A stretch of 64,000 bases of DNA from Enterococcus sp. DIV1094. GTDB taxonomy: Bacteria; Bacillota; Bacilli; Lactobacillales; Enterococcaceae. The notes beneath the pieces were generated by a model, which did not search any database, had not been told where the DNA came from, and worked only from the letters and a program-made list of their open reading frames with translations. This document shows positions 36,229 through 46,407 of this stretch, piece by piece (positions within the stretch are counted from its first letter, which is position 1; each line of letters opens with the position of its first letter). The translations under genes were made by a program, and so were the position numbers. The stretch covers positions 372,001-436,000 of the forward strand of contig NZ_CP147250.1 of NCBI RefSeq assembly GCF_017316305.2, in the 5' to 3' direction.

Positions 36229-37817
36229 TATTCAAACACTCCTTTTGCTGCTTCAATCAAATCTTTCGTATCAGGAGTAACTGCTAATTCATTCAACATC
36301 GATAAAAATTCTGATTCTACTTGGTTTATTTCAGCGTTTAATTTAATGATCTCTTTACTAACTTCAACAATATCGATTGGCTCTTCTTCTTCAAAAGTAT
36401 CGACATAACGTGGGATATTCAGGTTGTACTCATTCTCTTTGATTTCATCTAGCGTAGCTAAGTGCGAATACTTTTCAATTTCTTTGCGATGAACTACTGT
36501 GTCAACAATTTTATCCACATCTTCTGAACGTAATCGTTTTTGATTTTTCAACTTCTCAAATTCTTTACTTGCATCTATAAACAATACATCTGACTCCGTA
36601 CGATTTTTTCTCAAGATTAAAACACAAACGGGAATAGAGGTATTTAAAAATAGCTTATCAGGAAATCCGATAACCGCTTCAATTTGATGTTTATCAATTA
36701 GCGCTTTACGAATTCTACCTTCGGCTGCACCTCTAAATAAAACACCATGCGGTAAAATGATTGCCATTCGTCCATTATCTTCTAAATGATATAAACAGTG
36801 TAGTAAGAAGGCATAATCTGCCTTTGTTTTTGGCGCAACTCCGTACTCACGCCAACGAGGATCATCTTCACGGTCTTTACTGTTCCAGTGAGCTGAATAC
36901 GGTGGATTAGCCATCACTGCATCAAACATTCGAGGATTATCCTTTCCCTCAACCACACCATCTGGCCAGTCACTTTCTAGTGTGTCTGCATGATTTATAC
37001 TGATATCATTATATTCGACCCCATGCATCATCAAGTTCATTCTAGCTAAACGGTAAGGTGTTGCATCTTTTTCTTGACCATAGTATTTGATCATGCCACG
37101 TTTATGTGAATTTTTCATATAACTAGCAGTCGTCAAAAGTAAAGAAGCTGACCCGACTGTTGGATCATATATAGAGAAACGTTCTTCATTTTCTCTACCA
37201 TACGTTAAAATCCGAGCCATGATTTCAGATATTTCTTTTGGTGTATAATATTGCCCCATATCAGATGCTAAGACTGTAGCAAATTGTTTTACCAAATATT
37301 CATATATATCGGACATCGCATCATCGCCACCTGATAAATCAAATTCAGGAGAAGATAACAATTCAATCATTGAAATCATTACACTTGCTCTAGCTTGCGC
37401 ATTGGCACCTAAGTCTGCACTGTCAAAACGCATTCCGTCAAAAATACCTTCAAAGTCACCTTTTGCAGCAAAAGCAATTTGCTGATTAAAATGCCCAAAT
37501 GTCTCTGTCATTAGTCCGATACTAAACTGATCTTCATCAATCGCTTTTTTCCAATCAGAAAAGAAATTACCTGGTTGTATCGCGTAACCAAGATTTTTTT
37601 TCATGTAGTCCAAACTTTTAACTGGATCTTGTGCATAAATACTTTCCCATGTTTCTCCACGTAAAACATCCTTTAGCCAATTTTTAGCTTTCTCAGAAAG
37701 ATATTTATAAAATAGAAGTCCAAAAATATAATCCTTATATGCTGTTAAACCAATTTGTCCTCGTGTTTGATTGAGCATCGCCCACATCTTATTTTGTTGT
37801 TCTGTAGATAAAGCCAT
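36228..37817 (-). CDS. hsdM: HsdM, type I N6-adenine DNA methyltransferase
   Basis: 529 residues. An N-terminal helical domain (MALSTEQQNKMWAMLNQTRG, YIFGLLFYKYLSEK) contacts HsdS. The catalytic part has the AdoMet motif IYDPTVGSASLLL and motif IV NPPYSAHW of adenine methylases. FLLHCLYHLEDNGRMAIILPHGVLFRG is the usual following strand. GAGG lies before the ATG, and it is 35 bp after hsdR. With HsdS it forms the methylase trimer and with HsdR the restriction complex. The methylome depends on which hsdS version is present. Confidence 0.95.
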   Translation of the reverse strand: MALSTEQQNKMWAMLNQTRGQIGLTAYKDYIFGLLFYKYLSEKAKNWLKDVLRGETWESIYAQDPVKSLDYMKKNLGYAIQPGNFFSDWKKAIDEDQFSIGLMTETFGHFNQQIAFAAKGDFEGIFDGMRFDSADLGANAQARASVMISMIELLSSPEFDLSGGDDAMSDIYEYLVKQFATVLASDMGQYYTPKEISEIMARILTYGRENEERFSIYDPTVGSASLLLTTASYMKNSHKRGMIKYYGQEKDATPYRLARMNLMMHGVEYNDISINHADTLESDWPDGVVEGKDNPRMFDAVMANPPYSAHWNSKDREDDPRWREYGVAPKTKADYAFLLHCLYHLEDNGRMAIILPHGVLFRGAAEGRIRKALIDKHQIEAVIGFPDKLFLNTSIPVCVLILRKNRTESDVLFIDASKEFEKLKNQKRLRSEDVDKIVDTVVHRKEIEKYSHLATLDEIKENEYNLNIPRYVDTFEEEEPIDIVEVSKEIIKLNAEINQVESEFLSMLNELAVTPDTKDLIEAAKGVFE

Positions 37818-37852
37818 GATTCTTTTGACCTCTTTCTATTCCATTATTTTAT

Positions 37853-40840
37853 TTAAAATCTTTCAAAAAAATTCAGTAAAGAATCTTCAAACTCCGACGC
37901 CTCGAAGAACCCGATATTCTCAACCTGTTCAATTCGATGAACAATATCTGCAAGCTCGGGATTTTCAATTAGTGTGTGTCCAGGCATATACGCCTCATAT
38001 GCTTCTAAAATAAGATTACTATTAATATCGTTATTTGCAGCCCATCGACGAATCTCCAGTTCTCGACGCTCATTACGCTTTTTCATTCTTGTACTTTGGA
38101 GCGTTTCGGTTGTAAAATGTTTTGTAATTTCACCTGATTCAATGTCATCAACAATTTCATTGATTTCTTGACGACTTTCTTCATCCATCGGTGTAATATG
38201 TTTTTCAATTGCTTCTTTATTCGTCGTGCTTTTATCATCCATAAATGTATTAAGTAGTTCAACTAACATGTCATAATCAATAATTTGGTGGCTATACAGT
38301 TCAATACCAACTTTTATTTCAGTTAAATCTGGGCGCTCTTTTTCGGGCAACCGTTCTCTCGCATCATTTAGACGAGCTTGCAACGCACCAAACTCTTCAA
38401 TACTAGATATATTTAGACGAACCATGTTACCAGTTGGATTGTTATTTGCATCTAATTCTTCGATTTCACTGCCTAATTCATACCCTTGTTGTATCAATCT
38501 TTGAACCTTATTTTGAGTAGACAGCCCTAGATTTACAAACTCTTTTAAGTCATTGAATCCACGGGGAATTTGGCTAAAATCATTACCAGAAAGTTCTTTC
38601 AATCTTGCAATAAATTCTTCTAGTTCAAGAATTTGATGACTCTGTGGTTTAGCTAATATATCGTCATTTCGTAAATCTTTTCCTTCTTCATCAGCGGATT
38701 CTTTTTCTGCCTCTTCTAAAGTATCATTACCACCTTTTGTATAGATGCGTAAAGCATTCTCAACAAATCCTTGCATTTCATCCCCTTGTCGATAGAAGCG
38801 CACTTTTCCATGCGGCTTACTATTACGATCAAGCGTTCGATTTGTTCGAGACATGGCTTGAATGAGCATTCCTTCTTTAAGCATTTTATCCATGTAGATC
38901 ATGTTGATATACTTAGAATCAAACCCAGTTAATAGTTGGTCTGAAACGATTACTAAATCTAACCGATCTAGATAATTCCCTTGATTGTATGGCTTTTTTC
39001 GAGCAAGTCTTTTGGTGATATCCAACATATATGCACGGGCGGGATCTTTTGCATCCAGAATACTAGGAACATTGTACTTTTCAGTATATTCTTTGATTGC
39101 TTTTTTTAGAGCTTCATTCTGTTCCTTTGTACCGTGTTCATTGGACTCATCCCGTGAGAAAGTCATTGCAACATTAAGATATGGTGCTTTAGCTTTAAAA
39201 ATATTGTAATAATGTATGACTGCTTGTTTTCCTGAGACAGCAAGCATTGCTTGAAACGCATTTTCTTCACGTCTTCCAGCGATTAAAGCACCACTTGAAG
39301 TCTTCTTCCAATTCTCAAGAATATCTTGGACTACTTCTTGCCTATAGACATCACTTTGATAAATTTCTTTTTCATAGTCTCTTTCAGAGAACTCCTCAAC
39401 TGGGTTTTCAATCACCCAATGCGGCTTGAAGTAAGTTACATCGAATCCTAAAACATTGCCATCTCCAATAGCATCTTTTATAGAATATGTGTGCAATCTT
39501 TTGCCAAAAATGTCATGCGTCGATATTTCCCTGCTTGTTTTTATATCATTTATCTCATCGCTATAAAAATTTGGTGTGCCAGTAAAACCAAACCAGGTTG
39601 TTTTTTTAAATGCTTTTTTTATCAACTTAACCGAATCACCACTTGCACTTCGATGGGCTTCGTCCATGATAATCACGTTCCAATCATCATTTTCCAATCC
39701 TTTTTTTACTGCTTTTGTTAATCCTTGAACAGAAATCAATAAAATTTGTGAAGCACCTTTATGTTGCAATTCACGTTTAAGTTCATGCCCATTAACTTTT
39801 TTGATGCGCTTTTTAAAATGGATATATGCAAAATCTTTAAAGTTTTCCAGTGTTTGATCTATAAGATCGACTCGGTCGACGATAAATAATACATTTCGAA
39901 TTCTTGGTGATGAGGCTAATAATTGAGCCACCTTAAAGGATGTCACCGTCTTACCTGAACCAGTGGTATGCCAAATATATCCACCTTCTTTTTGAATGAG
40001 TCCGCTTGCTTCCATATCTTTCATACGTTGCAATATTTGACGTGTTGCTTGAATTTGGTAACTTCTCATTACCATTAAATTATCACTTGAGGCATCAGGT
40101 ATCATATTAACAGTAATCAATCGGTGTAATGCAGGAATCCCCATCACTTGATGCACAAATTCAAATGCATCAGTGATATCTCTATTATTTTCATCTCGCC
40201 ACCCAAATACAAATGTTTTATTATAATTTTCAAAAGCATTCGGTCTTGCAAAATAATGAGCTGAATGTTGACTCAAAATAAATTGTACTTGAACAAAAGC
40301 AAATAATCCTTGATATAATCCATCTCCATGATAGCCTTTTAACTGTTCAAAAGCTCGCCATTGATTTTGTAGATGTTCGTCCTTTTCTTCAATATGACAA
40401 ACTGGTATACCATTTATTAACAACGCAATGTCAATGATACGCTTAGTTGATAAACCTTTCGGCAATTCTGTGAAACTTACTTGACTCACAACTTCATAAC
40501 GAGAACGCCCCCCTGCTACATCGTCCTCATAGAAAATCTCAACTTCCAAACTTGAACCATCGTCACGTGTGATAGGAATCGATCCTACACCACCTGCGCC
40601 AATTAACAACAGTTGAGCATCATAAGGTGTCTTGATTCGTTGTAATTCTTGCAGAATCAGACCAAATTCGATATCAGATAAAGGTACACCATTTAATTTG
40701 TGTGCATTTATTTGATTTAAAACTTCACGCCAATGATGTTCAATTGTTTTTATACTGGTATTAGACAAATCCTTTCGATAAGTCCAACCTTCAGCTTCTA
40801 GCTTTTTAATCAAAGCCGCCTCAAACTTTGCCTCTGCCAT
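37853..40840 (-). CDS. hsdR: HsdR, type I restriction endonuclease and translocase
   Basis: 995 residues. The N-terminal nuclease core contains IDIALLINGIPVCHIEEKDEHLQNQW (PD-(D/E)XK type). SF2 helicase motifs: I GGYIWHTTGSGKTVTSF, II DEAHRSASGD, III FGFTGTP, and the later LDLVIVSDQLLTGFDSKYINMIYMDK and QAMSRTNRT (motifs V-VI). The C-terminal helical region that docks on HsdM is full length (EETLLNFFERF-type end). It pumps DNA and cuts at random distances from the site. It is the first gene of the operon, with a possible -10 at 40945. No sign of decay, so restriction is probably active. Confidence 0.95.
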   Translation of the reverse strand: MAEAKFEAALIKKLEAEGWTYRKDLSNTSIKTIEHHWREVLNQINAHKLNGVPLSDIEFGLILQELQRIKTPYDAQLLLIGAGGVGSIPITRDDGSSLEVEIFYEDDVAGGRSRYEVVSQVSFTELPKGLSTKRIIDIALLINGIPVCHIEEKDEHLQNQWRAFEQLKGYHGDGLYQGLFAFVQVQFILSQHSAHYFARPNAFENYNKTFVFGWRDENNRDITDAFEFVHQVMGIPALHRLITVNMIPDASSDNLMVMRSYQIQATRQILQRMKDMEASGLIQKEGGYIWHTTGSGKTVTSFKVAQLLASSPRIRNVLFIVDRVDLIDQTLENFKDFAYIHFKKRIKKVNGHELKRELQHKGASQILLISVQGLTKAVKKGLENDDWNVIIMDEAHRSASGDSVKLIKKAFKKTTWFGFTGTPNFYSDEINDIKTSREISTHDIFGKRLHTYSIKDAIGDGNVLGFDVTYFKPHWVIENPVEEFSERDYEKEIYQSDVYRQEVVQDILENWKKTSSGALIAGRREENAFQAMLAVSGKQAVIHYYNIFKAKAPYLNVAMTFSRDESNEHGTKEQNEALKKAIKEYTEKYNVPSILDAKDPARAYMLDITKRLARKKPYNQGNYLDRLDLVIVSDQLLTGFDSKYINMIYMDKMLKEGMLIQAMSRTNRTLDRNSKPHGKVRFYRQGDEMQGFVENALRIYTKGGNDTLEEAEKESADEEGKDLRNDDILAKPQSHQILELEEFIARLKELSGNDFSQIPRGFNDLKEFVNLGLSTQNKVQRLIQQGYELGSEIEELDANNNPTGNMVRLNISSIEEFGALQARLNDARERLPEKERPDLTEIKVGIELYSHQIIDYDMLVELLNTFMDDKSTTNKEAIEKHITPMDEESRQEINEIVDDIESGEITKHFTTETLQSTRMKKRNERRELEIRRWAANNDINSNLILEAYEAYMPGHTLIENPELADIVHRIEQVENIGFFEASEFEDSLLNFFERF

Positions 40841-40939
40841 TTCATCGTTCCTTTCTATTCTTATTATTCAATTTTCTAGTGATTTTCAACTTATTTTAAC
40901 TTACGCTGTAATGGTGCGAGAGTTAGAATACACAATTTT

Positions 40940-40967
40940 ATTATACCATGCTTATACAAAACATAGG
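40940..40967 (-). promoter_or_regulatory. Putative hsdRMS promoter
   Basis: TATAAT on the minus strand (40945-40940) preceded by TGG, resembling an extended -10. The -35 (CCTATG, 40967-40962) is poor. Confidence 0.35.
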
Positions 40968-41661
40968 TTTTAAAATAATGAAAATAAAAAACCAGAAAAA
41001 CCTATATACAGGTAGATCTGGTTTATGCCATGCTGTTTATCTTTGAAAAATCGACCATTTAAAGAACACTTAATACTTATAGTTAACTTTTATTATCTTG
41101 TTAACGTTCGCTTCGTGAAATCGTTGTAATAAATCTATCTTTTTATTTGAATCGTTACTTTATTATCTTGTTTAACAAGTTTTTATTTCTCTAAAACATA
41201 AAAAGAAAGAATATGAAAGAACCATTCTGAGATTCCTCTTAATCAACATCCTTTGAAAAGAAGTTACACTAGTCAATCTAAGCTTGTTTCTGCTTAAATC
41301 GACCATCACAATTTATACGCACTAATAAATTTTTTAAAAAAAATGATGTTAAAACTAAGTACAAAAGACAATACTTAGTTCTAACATCATTAATCCTAAA
41401 AATAGTTTCGCTTTTACCCGTTACTATCTACCCTTCCGGAAGGGGTATTTCATCTAAAATAAGGGTATCACTCCAAATGTTGACTGGTCAAGTATTTAAT
41501 TAAATGTATTTCATGTATATAGATCTGGTTTACGCCATACTATTTATCTTTACAAATTCAATCATTAAAAAACACCAACCACATTGATTACTATAATATA
41601 ACTATTACTTCTAGTTGACAGTTATTAAAGTATTTATTTCTTCAAATTTCCATATTTTCAA
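40968..41661. other. Non-coding gap with a terminator-like hairpin and a diverged direct repeat
   Basis: No gene seen. A hairpin AACCAGA...TCTGGTT with inner ACCT/AGGT spans 40990-41123. The sequence from its right arm onward (AGATCTGGTTTATGCCATGC..., 41021-41075) recurs as a diverged copy at 41519-41573. The region looks like a scar of repeated insertion or duplication on the flank of the restriction island. Confidence 0.5.
41342..41391 (-). terminator. Strong hairpin terminator downstream of rhuM
   Basis: AATGATGTTA...AACTAAGTA pairs with TACTTAGTT...TAACATCATT (19 bp with single mismatches). On the minus strand it is followed by TTTTTTTAAAAAA, fitting a stop for rhuM transcription about 270 bp upstream. 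Confidence 0.7.
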
Positions 41662-42653
41662 CTATTCCATTTCTCCCCTAATTTTCATCATTTCTTTGTC
41701 AAAATCAGAAACGATTTTTTGATGCTTATTGAACTCCTTATACTCATTAATTGCTTTGTTCTTGGCTATATTACTACTAATTTTTCCATTTCCTTCAAGG
41801 ATCTGATAACGATTGAAAGTTAAAAATTCATCAATACTTTTGGCAAAATCTTCCATGCTAAGTAATATCTCATCTTCTAAGAGGCGTTCTACGTAATCAA
41901 AGTAAGAGGAAACATTTCGCTCCAAACTACGAATTTGTTTTTCAGTCAAATAGTTTTTAGCTATTGCGACATCCGATTGTAGTATCCGCCCATCTGGTGA
42001 ATGTTTCCAAGTGGTAAGCCCATATTTTCTTTCGTTTTATCCGCTCTATCATAAACGATTTCTGCGGCTGTTCTTCCTGTAATCGCATAGTGGAATTTGT
42101 TTTGTACAGTTGCATAAAATTGCTTTGTTACCTCTGCATTTTTATCATAATCATAAGAAATTTCTGCAAAAACATCAGTGATTTGTTGCCAGATACGGCG
42201 CTCACTTGCACGAATTGAACGAACCGTTTCGAGTAGCACTCGGAAGTAGTCTTTACTAAACGTATGTTCACCTTGTTTCATTCGTTCGACATCAATTTTA
42301 AATCCTTTTCGAATATAGTCTTTTAAGACATCCGTTGCCCAAATACGAAATTTCGTTGCTTTTTGCGAGTTGACTCGGTAGCCAATAGAAATAATGACAT
42401 CAAGATTATAAAATGTGGTCGCCCTTTTTACTGACCTTCCACCCTCATTTTGAACTATTTCCATTTTGGAAATAGTTCGATCTTCTATCAATTCACCAGA
42501 ATCAAATATATTTTTCAGATGTTTACTAATTGTTGGAATGCCAACATCAAAAAGCTTCGAAATTGTCTTTTGTGTTGCCCAAATGGTTTCCTCTTGCACC
42601 ACTACTTCCACTTTCTCACTGTCTTCATACATCAAAAATTGGATTTCATTCAA
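41662..42653 (-). pseudogene. rhuM: RhuM family protein (Fic/DOC-associated virulence-like), frameshifted
   Basis: TTG start at 42653 after GGGAG. The first 215 residues match RhuM: IWATQKTISKLFDVGIPTISKHLKNIF (helix-turn-helix), ATTFYNLDVIISIGYRVNSQKATKFRIWATDVLKDYI, AEISYDYDKNAEVTKQFYATVQNKFHYAITGRTAAEIVYDRAD. After ENMGL the frame goes to an early stop at 41961. The other frame carries the expected continuation TWKHSPDGRILQSDVAIAKNYLTEKQIRSLERNVSSYFDY down to 41662. One missing base at about 42012-42016 (TTACC for TTAACC) explains it. Intact length would be about 330 residues. The family is widespread near restriction systems and in islands; its biochemical role is unclear. Confidence 0.88.
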
Positions 42654-42871
42654 TTTGACTTATTCTCCCTTCTTGATTCCACCTGTATTTTATAAAAATA
42701 GTTGCTAAAATTGTCACGATACTTAATTCAGATCATATGTAACTCGATCGAACATTGTTCTTACTTGGCAACTCCCCAAAAATATTATCTTCAACTGATT
42801 TATTTGTATTATAGCAAATAATCGTGTCACTTATATATACGCCAAATAATGCGATAAAACGATTATGTATA

Positions 42872-42907
42872 AAAAAACTAAGACTTCGCTCAAAGTCTTA
42901 GTTTTTT
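42872..42907. terminator. Bidirectional terminator after btuD
   Basis: AAAAAACTAAGACTT pairs with AAGTCTTAGTTTTTT, loop CGCTCA. Confidence 0.88.
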
Positions 42908-42931
42908 ACATATCAACTTTTGTACTTACCC

Positions 42932-43702
42932 TTACCCCAACTTCTCCCAAATCTCGCTCTGCTCCTTAAAATGTTTCACTAGATCCACATCAAAGATATC
43001 TTTGAGTAGTTTCCTTGAAGCTGTTTCCAGAAATGGGCCTTGTTTGATCACTTGGCCTGCTTTCATGAATAGGACTTGATCGCTTAATGACAGAGCTAAG
43101 CGGATGTCGTGGAAGACTCCAATGATTGTTTTGTCTTGGTTCTTGCCCCAGTCTTTTAAATAGCCGATGAGTTCGAGCTGGTGTTTGATATCTAGATGAT
43201 TATTGGGTTCGTCCAATAATAGAATATCTGGGTCTTGGGCTAATACTTTGGCAAGGAAGACGCGTTGCTTTTGGCCACCGGAAAGTTGGTTGACTGGGTG
43301 GTCTTTCAATTCTAACAGATTGGTTAGTTCCAGACATTCCATGACTTTTTCTCGGTCTTCTGCTGTCGTGACTGACCATAGTCCTTGTTTGATGTGCGTA
43401 TAACGCCCCATCATGACGGTTTCATAGACGGTGTAATCAAAGGCAGTAGTTGAAAACTGGCTGAGTAAAGCGACTTTTCGTGCGGCTTCTTTACGCTTCA
43501 TCGTTCGGACTTCTTTTCCATCGATCGTGATCGATCCTTCGTAGGAAAGGATGCCTGCAATTGATTTCAATACGGTCGTCTTGCCACAGCCGTTAGGTCC
43601 TAGGATACATAGGTTCTCACCTTTGTTCAGCTCGAAGGAGACTTCTTTGATGATTTTTACTGAGCCATAGCCAGCTGTGACTTGCGATAGCTTCAAGGTC
43701 AT
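42932..43702 (-). CDS. btuD: Cobalamin ABC transporter ATPase (BtuD-like)
   Basis: About 256 residues of the FecCD-type importer ATPase group. Walker A GPNGCGKTT, Q-loop ALLSQFS, signature LSGGQKQR, Walker B DILLLDEPNNHLD and switch HD in VFHDIRLAL are all intact. The ATG at 43702 follows GGAGG by 7 nt; the longer frame reaching 43738 overlaps the upstream gene and is not needed. Last gene of the riboswitch-controlled operon, so cobalamin or cobinamide is the inferred cargo. Confidence 0.9.
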   Translation of the reverse strand: MTLKLSQVTAGYGSVKIIKEVSFELNKGENLCILGPNGCGKTTVLKSIAGILSYEGSITIDGKEVRTMKRKEAARKVALLSQFSTTAFDYTVYETVMMGRYTHIKQGLWSVTTAEDREKVMECLELTNLLELKDHPVNQLSGGQKQRVFLAKVLAQDPDILLLDEPNNHLDIKHQLELIGYLKDWGKNQDKTIIGVFHDIRLALSLSDQVLFMKAGQVIKQGPFLETASRKLLKDIFDVDLVKHFKEQSEIWEKLG

Positions 43703-43715
43703 CACTTTTCCTCCT

Positions 43716-44252
43716 TTAGCGGTAATTTCTGCTGACAAAAGGAATTTCCGTTACGTCGTCTTCTCGGTTGAATTTCATCGCAATCATGAAGAAATAACCA
43801 GACAACAAATTGAAAAAGTCTAATAAACCTGAATCGACTTTTTTCCCTTGATAAAGATGGCGGTACAACAAACGAACGATCACTTTACAATCGACACGTA
43901 AGATATGAGCTAATGCGCCTCGTTCGCTTCCTTGAGGTAAGAAGAATGGTCCGCTTTGATTTGTTCTTTCTGCATTCAATTCATCGACACGACTCTTTAA
44001 CCAGTCGATTTCTTCTTGTGTGATCGTCATTTTTGTACGCACGCATGCATTGGCATGGTAAACTAATTCACCGATTTTCTCTAACTCTTCGTAAAAAGGG
44101 GTATTTGCACATTTTGCGCGCAACAAGCCGATTTCTGACGATAAGCGATCGGTGTGTAATTCATAATCGCAGCGTAAATCATCTGCATCGTCTGCTAAAA
44201 ATGGATAAGCCTCATATGGGCTTCGATAAATATCTTTCATAGTTGTAAACAC
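43716..44252 (-). CDS. Cobalamin adenosyltransferase-like protein (PduO/EutT-related)
   Basis: 178 residues, helical. It has the signature segment FFLPQGSERGALAHILRVDCKVIVRLLYRHL, which parallels the ATP- and corrinoid-binding helices of PduO-type enzymes, though the N-terminal TGDKG motif is absent. It is therefore a divergent member, also found in other Firmicute B12 operons. The position between permease and ATPase genes suggests it adenosylates incoming corrinoid or acts as a chaperone. GTG at 44252 directly follows the btuC stop; the ATG at 44240 is an alternative start. Confidence 0.75.
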   Translation of the reverse strand: MFTTMKDIYRSPYEAYPFLADDADDLRCDYELHTDRLSSEIGLLRAKCANTPFYEELEKIGELVYHANACVRTKMTITQEEIDWLKSRVDELNAERTNQSGPFFLPQGSERGALAHILRVDCKVIVRLLYRHLYQGKKVDSGLLDFFNLLSGYFFMIAMKFNREDDVTEIPFVSRNYR

Positions 44253-45272
44253 TCACTTTCGTTTGAAATAAACATAGGCAAAAAATGGCGCACCGATCAA
44301 TGCGGTGACAGCGCCGATCGGGATTTCTTGGGGAGATAATAGCGTTCGAGAAATCGTATCCCCGACGACCATCATACTACCACCTAACAGTGCTGCTCCT
44401 GGAATGACCCAGCGATGGCTGGCACCGAAATAGCGGCGGATGACGTGAGGTGCAATCAAGTCAACGAATCCAATCACGCCGACAAATGAAACCGCACTTC
44501 CTGCAAGCAATGCTGCAAGCACCATGACCCATAACTTGATCGTTCGGACATCTACACCAGAAATCATTGCTTCTTCTTCACCTAAAGATAACACATCTAA
44601 GCTACTAGCAGAAAACCAAAGAGCGAGAGTCCCGATCAGTAAAATGGGTAAAAAGATTTGGATTTTTGCCCAAGTACTTCCTGAAAAGCTCCCCATTTGC
44701 CAGAAGACTAATTGCTGTAAATGATCTTTGAATAATGCCGTGACGATCGTCAACATCGCGCCCACAAATAAGGTCATGACCATTCCCACTAAAATCACTG
44801 TTTGATTCGATAATTGCTGATCCAATCTTTGGCTCATCATCAAAACAATAAAAACAGTTGCTAAACCAAAAATAAAGCCTGTCAGAGGTAATGTAAAATT
44901 CGGGAACAACGGTAAAGTGATCCCTGAGACAATGATCAACGCAGCGCCAAGTGATGCCCCTGATGACACACCTAGCGTATAGGCAGAAGCTAATGGATTG
45001 CCTAAAAGGGATTGCATGACTGTTCCACTCACAGCCAACGCAGCACCTACAAGAAACGCCAAAACCACTCTCGGTAGGCGAACCTGCCAAAGAATGGTGA
45101 CGATCGTTGCATCTAGCTGTTTGTCTCCTCTTGAAAATAATGCTTGGATCAAGGTATCAAAAGGAATGGATACACTCCCGATTTTGATCCCAAAGAATAC
45201 TACGATGATACTCAAGACAACTGCTATCAGCAACCGACTTTGTTTATTCATTTTCCAACGATTTATATTCAT
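44253..45272 (-). CDS. btuC: Cobalamin ABC transporter permease (BtuC-like, FecCD family)
   Basis: 339 residues, about ten membrane helices. Family landmarks are RLPRVVLAFLVGAALAVSGTVMQSLLGNPLASAYTLG-type N-terminal block, LGVSSGASLGAALI, and the C-terminal GVIGFVDLIAPHVIRRYFGASHR and EIPIGAVTALIGAPFFAYVYFKRK. It overlaps btuF by 29 bp if the first ATG is used, or by 8 bp with MNKQSRLL (ATG at 45251), and the latter looks more normal. It pairs with BtuD. Confidence 0.92.
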   Translation of the reverse strand: MNINRWKMNKQSRLLIAVVLSIIVVFFGIKIGSVSIPFDTLIQALFSRGDKQLDATIVTILWQVRLPRVVLAFLVGAALAVSGTVMQSLLGNPLASAYTLGVSSGASLGAALIIVSGITLPLFPNFTLPLTGFIFGLATVFIVLMMSQRLDQQLSNQTVILVGMVMTLFVGAMLTIVTALFKDHLQQLVFWQMGSFSGSTWAKIQIFLPILLIGTLALWFSASSLDVLSLGEEEAMISGVDVRTIKLWVMVLAALLAGSAVSFVGVIGFVDLIAPHVIRRYFGASHRWVIPGAALLGGSMMVVGDTISRTLLSPQEIPIGAVTALIGAPFFAYVYFKRK

Positions 45273-46215
45273 CAGGGTAGATTGCTAAAGCCATTTCTTT
45301 TAGGGCTTTTGTCATATGATGGTTAGGTAAAGAACTCGCAGCGTTATCGATGTAGTATACCGCTTCATTTTTCACCGCTGGCACGTCTTTCCAACTTTCA
45401 CGATCCAAGATTTCTTGCACTGCATCATCCAAGTAATTCACGTTTGTCAAAATCACGTCTGGCTTGCTAGCAATCGCAGCTTCTTCTGTTACTGGAATCC
45501 AGCTTTCTTGATCTGCAAATACATTTTCTGCACCGACAAGTTCGATCATTTCATTCAAGTAAACGCCTTTACCAAAGCTATAAATTTCAGGTAATGCACT
45601 GATTTCAAATAATACTTTTTTCTTATCTGTAATCGTTTCGCCAATTTCTTTGATCTCATCGATCTCTTTGTTCATTGTATCGACTAATTCTTGTCCTTTT
45701 TCATGCTCTTTTAAAGTGTCAGCGATAAATTGGACATCTAAAGCAATATCTTCAATGGTATTACTAGTTGGGATATTCACGACAGTAATTCCTGCATCTT
45801 TTACTTGTGACCAAACGTTTTCAGAGCCATGCAGACTAATATCTGAAACATAGATCACTTGTGGGTTCAATGAAATCAATGTTTCTGCATCCACAGCCAT
45901 CATATCGATTTGTGGCAACTCATCGATATCTTTCGTCATTGCTGGGCTTTGTGTGTCAACAGCTACTAATTGATCTTTACTTCCTAGATCATCGATCACT
46001 TGTGTAACTGAAGGTACTAGAGAAACCATCTTATCCACTTCTTCTGGAATCTCAATTTCTTCGCCACCACGATCTTTTGTTGGTAGAGCAACTTCTGAAG
46101 CTGTTGTTGTTTCTGCTGTTCCGCTTGTTTGATCATTATTATTTGAACAAGCACTTAAACCAAAGACTACGCTCAATCCCAACACAGCAACTAATTTCGA
46201 TAATTTTTTCATCAT
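45244..46215 (-). CDS. btuF: Cobalamin-binding lipoprotein (BtuF-like)
   Basis: 323 residues. Lipoprotein signal with lipobox LSAC (about residue 23). The helical-backbone SBP fold of the cobalamin/siderophore class follows: RIVSLVPSVTQVIDDLG-like block (KMVSLVPSVTQVIDDLGSKDQLVAVD), TLISLNPQVIYVSD, VLFEISALPEIYSFGKGVYLNEMIELVGAENVF and KPDVILTNVNY. First gene of the operon, downstream of the cobalamin riboswitch and its terminator, which makes a corrinoid the expected ligand. Confidence 0.9.
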   Translation of the reverse strand: MMKKLSKLVAVLGLSVVFGLSACSNNNDQTSGTAETTTASEVALPTKDRGGEEIEIPEEVDKMVSLVPSVTQVIDDLGSKDQLVAVDTQSPAMTKDIDELPQIDMMAVDAETLISLNPQVIYVSDISLHGSENVWSQVKDAGITVVNIPTSNTIEDIALDVQFIADTLKEHEKGQELVDTMNKEIDEIKEIGETITDKKKVLFEISALPEIYSFGKGVYLNEMIELVGAENVFADQESWIPVTEEAAIASKPDVILTNVNYLDDAVQEILDRESWKDVPAVKNEAVYYIDNAASSLPNHHMTKALKEMALAIYPDEYKSLENE

Positions 46216-46325
46216 CTATTCCCACTTTCCTTGACTCATTTTTACTTTTCCCAGTGATCACTTTGTTTACGATAGCCCTTACATTTCCATACCCTTATCA
46301 AGCAAACTCTTTTAAAAGTAATAAA

Positions 46326-46359
46326 AAACTGCCTTTCCTTTTACAGGAGAAGACAGTTT
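46326..46359 (-). terminator. Riboswitch expression platform terminator
   Basis: Minus strand AAACTGTCTTC-TCCT pairs with AGGA-AAGGCAGTTT, followed by TTTATT. It lies between the riboswitch and btuF and would stop transcription when cobalamin is abundant. Confidence 0.82.
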
Positions 46360-46407
46360 GATCCATCGCACAACAAAACGCTTGATCTTTCTCCTACAAA
46401 AGAACAT

